From positions 1,803,001 through 1,867,000 of the forward strand of contig CM034126.1 in assembly GCA_019914995.1 (NCBI GenBank): DNA of 64,000 nucleotides. The letters run 5' to 3'. Under the pieces are notes generated by a model. The model had not been told where the DNA came from, searched no databases, and saw nothing but the letters and a program-made list of their open reading frames with translations. Positions 1 through 11,677 of this stretch are shown here, piece after piece. Position 1 is the first letter of the stretch. Each line of letters begins with the position of its first letter. The position numbers and the translations under genes were made by a program. This DNA comes from Acanthochlamys bracteata. Its lineage: Eukaryota; Streptophyta; Magnoliopsida; Pandanales; Velloziaceae.

Positions 1-301
1 CCTCGTGCGATTCTATTTCTCTTTACTTGCTGCATGAAAAAAAATAAAATGAAATAAATTTTTTATTTTATAGAATTTTACTTGATTTATTCAAAAGTAA
101 ACAGTATTTAACATTTTTTTTTAATTTTTATTTTTACAAGTGAATATTATTTTTTCAAAATATCATTTAAATATTATTTTTATATTTTTACTTATTATTT
201 TGAATTATATTTTACTATATTTCATTTTTCATATATCATCTTTTTTTTTTGACTGTTTTTGATATTGCATACTAAAAATAACTTTTTAACTTTTTTTCAT
301 T

Positions 302-500
302 TCATATTTTTTAATATATATTTTATAAATATTTATAAAATTTATTTAAAAATTTAGATAGTGTAGAAAAATTTTACGTAATGAGATCTTTTATTGTATA
401 TTTTTATTACTTTTTTTAAAATAAAAAAAAATAAAATTTATTTTTTAAAAAAAATAAAAATATTTTTTATTTTAGAAAAATTCTATTTTATAAACAATTT
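302..500. repeat. AT-rich dispersed repeat, copy 1
   Basis: This block of about 200 bases shares ordered sub-blocks with segments near 47.9-48.1 kb and 59.3-59.5 kb, all in the same orientation: a run resembling TTTTTTAATATATATTTTAT, then ATTTATTTAAAAATTTA, then AAAATTTTACGTAAT, then mixed A/T runs ending near ATTTTATAA. Shared order argues for a transposon-like family (possibly a MITE) rather than chance low complexity. No clean terminal repeats or target duplication were found by eye. Confidence 0.5.
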
Positions 501-887
501 CAAACACGCATCTTATGAGCTAAAGCGAACGAAGGAAACCAAAGAATCCGATTTGGAAACACTTCTAAAATGAAAATGATTGTGTAACTAAAAAGAAAAA
601 GATTTACTAAAATCTAAGTGTGTATCTAATGTTGCAGAATTTAAAGAAAAAAAAAAGAATATTTCTTTGACATAGTAGATCGATCATAAGATATCAATCA
701 TACAAAATGACACTAACACATGTATACTCCAGAATTTTGTCTTTTCTTAAAATATTACGAAAACGTACGGAATGTACAGAGAAAATTACATATGCATAAC
801 TTCATTAATTTGGGACCAGAAAAAAGAATCCAACTATATAGAAATTTTCTTGATTACAACAAAAACCTTTTCTTCCTATAAAAGACC

Positions 888-1503
888 TTGACAAAATATT
901 TCCACCTATCTACGTCAATGTAAAATATTAATGACTGATTTGTTTCCTTGTCAATTTAAAGTTTGTTTTTTCACTCATATATAATATGCTTATTCTGATA
1001 TGACCTGCATGCATGTAAAGGCAAGCTGGCCTTTTGGTGTTTCGATAACAACGAAAACCTTCTTCTTGCCCACACGGCTCATGACAAAAACCTATCGAAC
1101 AACTAACCCGTGCTAGTTTTTCCACAGAGAATTTTTTTTAGAGCCAATATGCAACTAGTACTTCGCGGACGTTAACATCTCTTGGAAGGAAACGAATGAA
1201 ATTTGGACAGAGGAAAATGAATATAAATGTTTTGCATGCGTACAGGATCTGCATGTAAAGGCAAAATGGCCTTTTGTTGTTTACATCTCATAGCTAGCTA
1301 CCATGAAACTTTGTGGAATGAAACAAAAAAATGAAAGAAACTCAACAAGGTAAAGGCATATGAGATGATGAATTACAGAAAGTTAGTGTAGTAGTAGTAG
1401 TGTCATTGACAAATCTTTCCACCTACCTATGTCAATGCAAAATATTAATGATTGATTAGTTTCCTTGTCAATTTGAAGTTTGTTTGTTCTCTTATATATA
1501 CGT
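888..1503. repeat. Local duplication with two repeated modules
   Basis: Two modules occur twice. Module X (888-992 and 1405-1503) includes TTTCCACCTA and TTTCCTTGTCAATTT in both copies. Module Y (1005-1042 and 1249-1282) includes GCATGTAAAGGCAA and TGGCCTTTTG. All copies are in the same orientation, but the order is X-Y-Y-X, so this is not a simple tandem repeat. It could be two rounds of local duplication or decayed copies of one element. There is no coding content. Confidence 0.6.
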
Positions 1504-2439
1504 CCCAATTAAAGGAAATCCAATAAAACAACAGCAGAGATTATTATGCTTATTGTCTTTTAATCATTGCAGAGTCACTACCAAATGTTCACAAGGAACT
1601 TAATAAACTTGATTAGATGCAATTATTAGATACGGCGCTAGCTCTATATATCATAAACAACTATATTATGCCTAATATTTTATATTATGACTTGAGATAC
1701 TTTTATTATAAAAATAGGTCACTGAAATATAATGTTCATGTGAATATGATCTACGTTATACGAGAGATTCAATTCTCTTTCTGGATTTTAAGAGAAAGGA
1801 AACAAATAAAAGAAAAAAAAATAAAAAATGGTACATGAGTTTGTTAAATATACTTTTAAGAAAGTTAAAGCTTTGTAAAACATGCATTAAAAGAATACAA
1901 GCATCTCTTGATGAATTGTGTAAGAATCATTTGATGATCATTAACTTGCGTAGTTTCTTTCCAGATTTAAAACAGAAAAGCTAAAGCCTCAAAAAAACAC
2001 TCGCTCATGTTTCAAACTTTATATATACCTTGCTTGCATTGAAGACCCTAGTTTCATTCAACTTTATTTTTAGGATGTCTTTTATTTAGTAGAAAGTTAA
2101 GTTTCGTAAATTTAATTAATAAACATAAATTAAAAATTAGTTCAAATTAAAATAAATAAAATAAATTTTATGTAATTATAGTACACAATTATCTAAAGAG
2201 AATCTTTTCTCTTTCTTAATATAAATTAGTCATCGTACGACTAAGTCGAGGAAGAAAAAAATAACGTCTTTGTCAGATTCTCAAATCCTAATCATCATCC
2301 GTTGAAAATTCTAGTTCTATGGCATAGAACCTACGCATCATATACTTTCTTTTTAATTTGTCATTTTATATAGTGAGAAGACCACAAATAATTAATTACG
2401 ATAGGTGTGAGAGATTAAATTTATCATTTTAATTTGTCA

Positions 2440-2720
2440 TTTTATATAGGAGTAGTTGCTAATGTAACAATAACAGCAATGGTTGCTGTTCAACTAACAA
2501 CGACCTGGTCAAGATAGTCGTTGATGTGACATTAGCGACCACGGGAAGTCGCTGATGTCAAACCAACGACAGCCCTTTAGCTAGTTAGGATCGAGGTTAT
2601 TGATGACACATCAGTGACTAGCAAAAGTGGGTCGCCAATGTTACATCAGTACCATAAGAAGGTCCCTAATGTAACATCAGTGACCAGTAAAAATCGGTCG
2701 CTGTTGTTTGAATCAATCGA
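2440..2720. repeat. CACTA-like subterminal repeat block
   Basis: About six degenerate copies of a unit of roughly 40-45 bases follow one another. Each has a variant of GTCGCTGATGT then ACATCAGCGACC (for example TAACATCAGTGACC and CGGTCGCTG). Paired sense and antisense GTCGCTGATG-type motifs are a known feature of the subterminal regions of plant CACTA (En/Spm) transposons. I see no intact CACTA terminus, transposase or 3-bp duplication, so the family call is an inference and the element is a decayed fragment. Confidence 0.4.
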
Positions 2721-3142
2721 TAAATTCACATACAGTATAGTTCTGTTTTCATATTTTGTTACTGAAGAAAACATGTTTAGACGTTGTTAATATTTAGTTT
2801 TATATGAAATAACAAATTTTTACTGGTGAAGTAAATTAATTAAGATTAATTAAGCATCAATTAATGAATGGGTCCTTAAAAAGTGGTATATACTGTTACG
2901 TTCTCGTTCGTACCATTTCTGAATTATCGTTCCTGCTTTTCGGGTACGCGTACTACATTTTTTTTTGGCTTCGTTCTTTTTTCTTTCCAATAGGATTATT
3001 ATTGATAAAATTAGCATTATTATTATGTACAGTGTTTTAATTTCTCTGTATGGGCATATAGACCAAATCTTATGCATCCAGGACCATTGATTTTTCATAG
3101 CCATATTGTTATCATTTGTTTTTTTTATCATATTTTATCTCA

Positions 3143-3162
3143 TATATATATATATATATAAA
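3143..3162. repeat. (TA)n microsatellite
   Basis: A short run of alternating TA. It has no associated gene. Confidence 0.7.
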
Positions 3163-4617
3163 AGATAAGAATATTTTTTTTAAAAAAATACTTCTGCGCA
3201 CTCCATAATTATTTTGTACTGTGGAGATCTCTAATAATTTAATTTTTAATATTAGATATAAAAAAGTATAAATCAATAATATGCAGATAAAATTTTAGTT
3301 CAATTAGATAATTCTATTCGATTATTCGATCATAATGACACAATAGATAATGAAATTTCTAAGAACTACGTAGAAGTCTTGAAGGGTGGTTTATGTTTGT
3401 TAATTGCTTAATTAGTGCTTAGTTTGTAATTTGTACTCTGATTTTTTCATATGACTTATGAAGTTAATTTTTTTATTTGTAATAAGCATGAAAGAAAAAT
3501 TACTTCATTATACTTTTCTATACACGTCATCATTAAAAGATAATAATAATTTTGTTTTTAGACATACTGGATTATATATGATAATCAATGTTTAATGAGC
3601 ACCATCAAATGTTGGTCTTCCATTTGAGGTGTATTTACTATATAAAAAGTATGCATTGGTCTCTTAATTTATTCTTATTCGTTAACAAATGATTAGTCAA
3701 GGCCTAAACATTTTAATATAATACATAGGTAGTGTTAATAGAATAGTTATAGTTAGTGAATATTCATCTATATATTAAGATAGTTTATATTCATCCTCTA
3801 GAAAGACAACCCATTTGTTTAAAGGGTTAGAAGATATTTTGTTGCTTAATTGTTTTATGTACACATTTTGAAATACAATTATATAACAATAAAGATACTA
3901 ACTACCGAAGGTTTAAATTTGAACCGATTAAGCAACAAAAATGTGTAAGAAATGAATTTTTAAATAGCAATGATAAAAATCAAGGTCAATCAGGTGTTTT
4001 TTTTTCAGAAAAGGTTAACTTTCTAAAAAACATTTTTAATATAATAAAATATATACAACAAATTATCACAAAATAATATAAAATTATTTATAGGTACAAA
4101 AGAATGCACTTTTAGTGTCTGTAGTGTCATAAGCAATTGGTAACTCAGTGGTTATTCTTTTAACATAATCCCAACTTTTTCGTTCATAATTTATATATTA
4201 AATATAATTGGAGAATTTGCTTCCATAACCATACCAAGCCACTTTCCATAATCAATCTACCAATCATTAAATATTTAAGCAGAGACAATGAAGGCCACAT
4301 AAAGCTAAGAGAACCAACATGAATCTCATGAAAAATGAACACTGCTCATTTCGCAGAATTGTCGAAAACAATAAAAGAAATGGCAATTATGTGTTCAATC
4401 ATGTATTTGAAATGTAGTTCTTTTATTTTTGTAATCAAATCCGTGCCGAAATAGCAATCATTTTGAAAAAAAATTGCTTCATTTAAAAATTGCAATATGA
4501 GCACACGAAAGTTGCAACCATTTCGTTTTTGAGAGCTTAATAATTTGTGCAATTTGCAAAGTACACAAGTCAACTATGTGAATAGAGTACAGGGTAAGTT
4601 AAACGTAACTTATCAAG

Positions 4618-4815
4618 TATTTTTCATTTCATAAAAGTATCTCATATTTTTTAATAAAAATTTTACAAAATTTTATAAAATTTTTAAATTATAAAAAATT
4701 TATATATAATAAAGTTTCTATACATACAAATTTTTTAATAAAACAATCAAATTCATATTTAGAAAATTTTTAAAATATATTTATTTAAAAAAATTATTTT
4801 AAGCATTTTTAAATG
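4618..4815. repeat. AT-rich block, possible dispersed repeat
   Basis: This AT-only stretch contains ATATTTTTTAATA, AAATTTTATAAAATTT and ATATATTTATTTAAAAA blocks, reminiscent of the repeats at 0.3, 47.9 and 59.3 kb. The order of blocks is less well conserved, so membership in that family is uncertain. Confidence 0.3.
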
Positions 4816-5406
4816 TACCCTAAAGTATATATAAACAGAATCAAAGCAAATGCTTTTTTTCCTCCTAAGATTTGTAAAGCTATGTGTCACTTATGGTGAA
4901 GTAAAGCTAGCCTCATTAATCCCACTACAAAAGCCTTTAGTTATGCGTTCCACGACCATAATTATGTTCCACACTTATATATTATTACAGTACAACAAAA
5001 ACTGTTTAAAGCATTATCAACCATAATTATGGGTTCCCTATGAATTTTTCATAGGGATTAAAAAAAATCTTCGAATTTGTTAAACAATGTTATCATCGCC
5101 AATTGAATTGAATGCTATGATGAATCAACAAATAGAAGAAATGCTATTTAATATAAACAGTAGCATGGTTATAAAATAGCACACAGACAAAAATTGGTTG
5201 TTGATGATAATGCAATTTGATTTTACGTAAATGAGCACGAATCATAACAACCAATTGATATTCACTTCTTACCAAATTAATCAACCGATTAATCTCAAGA
5301 GAAAATTTGAAAAAGAAAAAAAAAGCATCAAGTTTATTTGATTGAAGCATGCTAAATAGCACCTTTTGTTCTTTGAACACTACTACACATGAGCTATGAC
5401 TAGATA

Positions 5407-6192
5407 CTAACATTCCCACAAGAAGGGTTCATCAAGCCGGAGCTCAACTCCGTCTTCTTCCACCGCCGACGTTAACCACGCAGAATATGGATAGCAGTGC
5501 CGGAACCCATCAGGGAGTCCGATGAACAAATCAGGAAGATCAAACAATTGAGCTTCATCATCATCATCATTCACATAAGTACTGCCATCATTGCCTGGCA
5601 ATGAATTAACATGCGAGATACGTCCAGAGGCTTCTGACAGATTGCCTTCCGGAGCTAAAGACTCCGCTTGCTCATCAGAGCACGACCGGAGCTTAAATGC
5701 AGCCGCTTTTATCGCAGCAACTTGAATATCTTTTGGGGAACAGCTAGTTGGTTGCGGAAGTAGGGAAGCAAGTTCAGGGAAGTTAAGGTAAGCAGATTGA
5801 CCTTTAATGGCGATGGCAGCGACATCGTGCGCCCGTGCGGCCATCTCCGCAGTTGGAAATGTTCCTAGCCAGATTCTGGACTTCTTTCGTGGTTCGCGGA
5901 TTTCTGATACCCATTTACCCCAGCTCCGCATTCTCACACCTCTGTATGTCGGGTGCTGATCATTCCTTCTCTTCTTTGCTTCGTTGCCAACTATTCCATT
6001 GCATGTCTTCTCCTTCTTCGGCAGTACTGATGAATCTGAAGAAGAAACTGAATGAGATGAGGCAGAACAAGTTGAAGTACTAGAATTGATTGAAGAATTT
6101 GAAGTAGAAAAAGAGGTTGTAGTGCAAGATGAAGAAGTACTTCTTCTAGAAGAAGAAGAAGAAGAAGAAGAATGGGGTTCTGTGTCTTCCAT
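5407..6192 (-). CDS. DREB A-4 type ERF transcription factor
   Basis: A 261-residue intronless AP2/ERF protein. One AP2 domain lies at about residues 82-139 ([18 protein letters not shown] through AYLNFPE). It is preceded by a basic KKRR stretch and has valine at the DREB-defining position of WVSEIRE. The AP2 flanks ([11 protein letters not shown], then SPKDIQ.AA..AA) and an acidic C-terminus with LPDLF and a final EPFLWEC match the A-4 group around Arabidopsis ERF034, ERF035, ERF038 and ERF039. Such proteins bind DRE/CRT elements in the nucleus; the target genes here are unknown. Residues 8-55 are very serine-rich, encoded partly by a GAA/CTT triplet run. I start at the ATG before EDTEPHSS because the frame extends upstream without another ATG. 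The subgroup is firm; a one-to-one orthologue is not. Confidence 0.95.
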   Translation of the reverse strand: MEDTEPHSSSSSSSSRRSTSSSCTTTSFSTSNSSINSSTSTCSASSHSVSSSDSSVLPKKEKTCNGIVGNEAKKRRNDQHPTYRGVRMRSWGKWVSEIREPRKKSRIWLGTFPTAEMAARAHDVAAIAIKGQSAYLNFPELASLLPQPTSCSPKDIQVAAIKAAAFKLRSCSDEQAESLAPEGNLSEASGRISHVNSLPGNDGSTYVNDDDDEAQLFDLPDLFIGLPDGFRHCYPYSAWLTSAVEEDGVELRLDEPFLWEC

Positions 6193-6456
6193 TAGAAGAA
6201 AGAGCAACAGAAACAAGAACAAGAATGGTAGTGAGCAGTAGGGGAATAGAGGATGGGGGTTTTAATATGAATGAATGGGCAATGAGTGAGGAGAGGGAGA
6301 GAGGGAAAAGGCGGACCCCTACAAAAGAAGGTGCAGTTGTGCATATTTACTCGCTCAAGTGGACTGCTGTTTACGTTTTTATTTGGCTTTTGAGATGCTT
6401 TATATTATTAGACACCGTCCCTTATCTCTGTCTTTTATCTTTTTCTAATTATTGGC

Positions 6457-6464
6457 TATATATA
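6457..6464 (-). promoter_or_regulatory. Candidate TATA box of the ERF gene
   Basis: TATATATA, read leftward as CCAATATATATAGCC, lies about 265 bases upstream of the ERF start codon. It is the only classic TATA-like motif in the proximal upstream region. No transcription start is known, so this is an inference. Confidence 0.3.
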
Positions 6465-8489
6465 TTGGCAGCGTGTCGGGTACCCAATGTGCCACACATA
6501 AAAATTTTATATACCCACAGAGTGTTACTACTGAGGCGTTCTTCATTCCTTAGTGAAAAAAAACATTTTGCAGTTCTTAGATAGAAATATCAGATATTGA
6601 TTGGTCATAAATTATATCTACAATTTCAGCTGTTTGTATCATTTTTTTTAAAGTCATCTAGCTATAGAGGGAGCGGAAACCTGAGTCCAATAAAATGGGT
6701 CCTTATCGGAATTAGTGCCAGTGTGGGAGGAAGAAGAGAACCTTCTTTAGGACTATCTTTAGTTGTGGACGCATGGCAAAGGATGGTTGTTTGCCATGTG
6801 CCTTGTGGGCCGTTCGATGTTGCCAGATTTCTTACTGTATCTACTCTGATACATAAGGGCAGCAAACCTATGTCCTCCAGGGACTTATGGGGCATTGTCT
6901 CCAACAAACAGGAACGTTTCTAGCCAAATTCCAACTCAAATTCACAATGAAAACTGAGTTCTTTAATTACCAGAATAGTTCATTACAATGATCGGGAAGA
7001 ACATTGCATTGATGTGATGACCCTCTTTTGATGTCTTTTGATCGGCATCTAGAACAAGTCCAATCGTAAAGTAAAAGCACATGAACGATTATCTACAACT
7101 TTGATATTGCAAAGTAAAGCACATGAAAAGATAATCACAAATTTGCTAGACGATGAGCCACAGTTTTCTTGAGAATTTCAAGCGTTTTTTTAGTAACATG
7201 TCTGACTTGCTACCTTTGTTTTGTATACGCAAAGGGATCAATTAAACTAAAGTGACAAGTGAAAGGCAACGGTTAGATTAATTAAATCCCATGCTTGAAC
7301 TTTAATATGGTAGTAGCTATGTTCTTGTGCTAGAGTTGTTCTTTTCCTATCTAATCATGTTTTGATCTATTAAGACCTTTTAGAATTTCAGTAGTTAATA
7401 CTTTGAAGTCATAACTTCGGCAAGGATATGCTTTAATTTTCTTTTCCAGGCCAACAAGCTCGATCAAAGGCTATGAGAAACTCGTGTTTCAAAAGTTTAT
7501 TAATAGAAAATCAATACATATACGAAAACGTAACTGGATCCCTTAAACGCAAGTAAGATCCACTAAGCCAATGAAAATCAAGTTCTAGAACTCTGTCCCA
7601 TTTTATTCTAAATCAAGATCGAGTTGAATTTGCCATGGCATAATTATCAGCTGATTTGCAGCCTATCAACCTAACGAAGCACGTAGTCCACAGCTTTAAT
7701 TTCCATTTAATCAAACCAAGTCTCACACGTTTGACCATATTATGCTATGAATTAATAAGTTTATATTGAAGCAGATTAGAAATGCAATGATTTAGCTCTT
7801 GTTCATGTCTATTCAAAAAAACTTGGAAGTATCTATAACGCTTGGAATCCTATGAAGACCAAATACATATATAACTTTATTATTCTAATTGCAATACAAA
7901 AGCCAATGAGAATTCATGTATCCTACTTCTTCTGAAGTTATTATATGTGCATAAAATGCTACTGACTCCACTTCATTAGACCAAAGTTTTTGAGAGCAAA
8001 AGGAATGCAATGAACAGAGGAGCTAGAGAGTGTCACCTATTTGCTTTAAAAAACATGGACGTGATTGAAAGAAGCTACACCTTTGTACCCCAAAATGATA
8101 AGCATCATTCATGCCTTCTCTTCTTCACCTAACCCACATCAGTATTTAGATTAAATGACGGAAAGTGATTAAATCCGCTTCCAGCTCTGCTATTTATTTA
8201 TCTTTCGCAAAAGATCAAACTAAGTAGTGCTTAATATATCATTTGGAATCCAATTCTACCTTGTGCCAAAATTAAGCTTCTACTTGTGCCTATAGTAAAC
8301 TCTAATTAATTGTGACAATTCGAGAAAGAGAAAAAAGATTATGGTCACAAAAATTTGAAGGACCAAACTAAGATGCAGATATAGAACTTTTCACTACTAA
8401 CATTTTTTCTCATGTTATGATTTGTGTAGAAAGAAAGGATAAATGTTTTCGAAGTTTGGAAGGTTTTCAAGGGTACTAATTAGTTTTTC

Positions 8490-8566
8490 GAGGCGCATAA
8501 GTTTTTCAAAGGCCACTGAAAGGTCTTTAGCATTTGTCCTAATTACTATAAAAGCTTATGCGCCTC
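8490..8566. repeat. Short perfect hairpin
   Basis: GAGGCGCATAAG at 8490-8501 is exactly complementary to CTTATGCGCCTC at 8555-8566, with a 53-base loop. It is isolated, has no T-tract and no neighbouring gene. Its function is unknown and it may be chance. Confidence 0.5.
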
Positions 8567-10267
8567 CTGAATAATAATGTTAACTAATATACAATCACCC
8601 TGCAGGAAAGCCCCCTCTTCAAGGGCACTTTGATTTAATACCAATTTGGGCAATCTTAAAATTTGTCACTTTCATTTAACGGTTTCATAGTAAGTTGAAC
8701 CATCCAAAGAACAACTTCATTATTATAGACTAATAATTACTAATTATACCAAATGTTTCGAATCAGCAGGAATTAGTTTAGATATTTTCTACACTTCGCA
8801 ATTCTTCTGTACAAGTAATGCTAGACATGGCCTTGTACATGAATCTTCACACGACTCGAGATGCGTTTTGCCGCTCCAAGTTTTTAGGATTTGGTTCAGC
8901 TTATAAGGTTTTATTATTTGTTAGGAGAAGGCTCTCAAAGCAGAGCATGTAGAGTAGGTTTACTAAATACTAAAGAAGCCTGTGCGTATAACTTCTTTTG
9001 CTTTTCTCTTAACAGAGAGTTAATTCAAAACAATTTTTATGATATTTTCTGATGTTTAGAGGGCATTTAGAACAATGGCGAACAACAGAAATTGTCTGAT
9101 GATGCCCAAATGAAGCCAATAGTACAGCTTAATGGCAGACAACATCACTCTTACCTGGTTGCATTACTACTAAATAGATATTGTGTTGGCTCTAATCTAT
9201 CTGAGTAAGCTTTTCTTATGAATTCCTACAAAAATTGAAATTCTACTAACAGGAGATGTTCTTGTAGGGGGTCCAAGCATATGACCCCATTGTAAGCCAT
9301 ATTCTATATGTGGACTCAAACTAACCACAGGGACCAGTCTCTCATAAATATGTTAAAGAGTGAACCAAGACAAACATAAAAACACTAGGACTAGTCTTTT
9401 GATGATGCAGGTCATAAATTTTGGCAGAAAAGTAGAGAGCTCTTCATATGGTTCAATGCGGCAGTGTGTAAAAAGCTCATAGATCATAACAATTGCTCAC
9501 CTAATCCTCCGTTGCTTCTCGTCTTCTTCATGAATCCACAGCACTTCTGTAAGCAGATGATTTCTGTATTCATATATTTTTTAAATGCTCCTGATTATTC
9601 CCTTTTCCGATGCCCAAGTAAATGTCTCCATACTGCATGCCCCATCCTATAATCCAGTCTCCTTCCATCTCCTTCTAGATTAAGTGATTTAAAACCACCA
9701 CACTGCAGCAGAAACACAAACAGACTTAAGGAAAAAAACAATACAAAAAGAATTAGCTTGTAAATTTGCCCATATCATATTGTATAGCTGGTTGCAACAT
9801 CTTAGGTTATAAAGATATGCAACACGGTATAGAAAAATGTGCAGATACGATGTCTTCACTGTTTTTTGGCTCAACATATGCAAATTTATGACAAATTTAA
9901 TAATATCGCGCATACCGTCTAAGAAAGACGTTTCATAGTATTTCTGCTGAATTTACCTAGTAGAACTGAAAAACCGAGATTTAAATAATTCAACTTTATA
10001 CCACCATTGTTTGCAATACAGCACAAGCGTGGCACATATATTACAGTATAGTTTCAACATAATAGTATTTTACGTTGACCGATTTACATTTAACTGTACC
10101 TATACCCTCCAAGGAAGCAGACCAACTATAACGCATACATAGTTATTATTCGTATCTGTTAAATGCATTTATCATAATGGCTATCTTATCGTATCTCAGA
10201 CTACTCTTTTCGTGGAGACCATACATCAAGGCATCAACTTAAGTAGAATAAGAGAATATTCGGCAGT

Positions 10268-10445
10268 GCTTATTATTTTAAAAAAAATTCTATTTTTAAA
10301 ATAATTTTTTTATTATATAATTTAAAAAGTAAAAAACATATATAAATTACATTATTGTATAATTTATATATATAATAATAATTATTTTTTTAAGATTACA
10401 AAAAAAACTTCAAAAAAAGTTTAAAAGAAGTTCTATTATGATAAT
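10268..10445. repeat. AT-rich block, possible dispersed repeat
   Basis: An AT-only stretch with AAAAAAAATTCTATTTTTAAAATA at its left and a similar TTCTATTATGA at its right, resembling the AT-rich blocks elsewhere in the window. No target duplication was seen. Confidence 0.3.
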
Positions 10446-11677
10446 CTTCTCTTCCATATCTGCCTAAACTGATGGAGGACTATCCCTCCAAACAAACTCC
10501 AAGTCAAAATTTTTTATATGCTACAAAATTCTGACGTTGGTATAACTTTTGCTAATTCAGCAATTTTGGGTTTTCCATCCTCCAACCAACAAGACCCGAA
10601 TCATTAAATGCAATGGCCTCAGCGTAATTTATATGGTCATAGCAACGCTTACCTTATTGCTAAATGCTAAGCTACCTTCCAAACCTAGCAAATGCTTTGG
10701 TTTGGGGTCCATCCGAAAAACAGTCAATGCATTATGACTGGACACGGATTGACCACATCTTTTCCAGAATGGCACAAGACAAAAACCCCATATCATATCA
10801 AAGTATCAAACTGCAAGGGTATATAATAGTAGCAGTACATGATTAAAAAAATCAAACTTCGTATGGTTCATATGCAGTAGGTAAACAAGATAGGAAATGG
10901 TCCTCACCAAAGTCTAGCTTAGCTCATCTTCTCAAACAAAAAGTTAGCAAGAATAACACGATAAGCGCTTTTGTGCAGATTGAATGCTTCATATGATCAA
11001 GAATTCCTATTATTTCTAAATGCATGTTCACATGCTGCCAAGCATCTCAGTCTCATGCTCCTTAATCTTCAAGCACTGGTTTCCTGCGAGCGCTAGTTCA
11101 GAAAAACAAATCAAGTAACCAATTGATCATTTGCTCACCAGAACCAGTACCATCTTTATAAGATAAAAAAATCTCATATGCCCATGCCTGCGATACAGAA
11201 GATTAGAAATCCAATGACCTGCACTACACATGCTTTAAATGTCACATGATCCTCATCTCGAATGTAATAATACTTGCAGGTTCCGTAACGGAAAGAAATC
11301 ACCCATAAAAATAACGAGACAATAAGCACAGAGGCGCAATTCAAGCATTAAAAAATTGCAATTCGTTGCATCTCGGTAGATTTAATTAAACTGTACATAA
11401 ATATCATCATTAAAACAGGGAGAATTCAATATACAAAAGCTCAAAAAGCATCATACTATTTAAAAGAAATTCTTCATTAGGAAGTTCTCACATGTCCGTC
11501 TGCCTGTATGTTTTCTGTGCATATATGTAAGGAAAGCTGTTAGAAGAAAGAACTCTTCACTCTCTATTGCATGCAGACATGTGTGCATGACTGAAGGAGC
11601 TGGGTAAGTAAAGGAAGATGAAGCACCACTTCCACTTTGAAGGGTGACTCATTAGTAATCAAGACAGCACCATGAGA

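Larger units (their letters stand above)
1..5406. other. Gene-poor AT-rich flank
   Basis: No coding region could be supported here on either strand. The short open frames have no family resemblance, no splice logic and an AT-rich composition. The stretch holds an AT-rich dispersed repeat near 0.3-0.5 kb, a local duplication at 0.9-1.5 kb, a CACTA-like repeat block near 2.5 kb, a short TA run near 3.15 kb and another AT-rich block at 4.6-4.8 kb. The last part is presumably the 3' flank of the ERF gene, which is transcribed leftward. Confidence 0.6.
6500..11650. other. Intergenic stretch without a supportable gene
   Basis: No frame on either strand shows a recognisable family or a consistent exon chain. 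It contains a 12-base inverted repeat at about 8.5 kb and an AT-rich block at 10.27-10.44 kb. The right end probably includes the 3' flank of the decayed leftward gene that starts at 11.7 kb. Confidence 0.5.

Noticed and set aside
5835-6083. Plus-strand frame inside the ERF coding region
   Set aside because: It is the antisense shadow of the AP2 domain and serine-rich region.
6225-6584. Plus-strand open frame of 119 codons upstream of the ERF gene
   Set aside because: It overlaps the ERF leader and promoter on the other strand, has no family resemblance, and its composition follows the AT-rich promoter.
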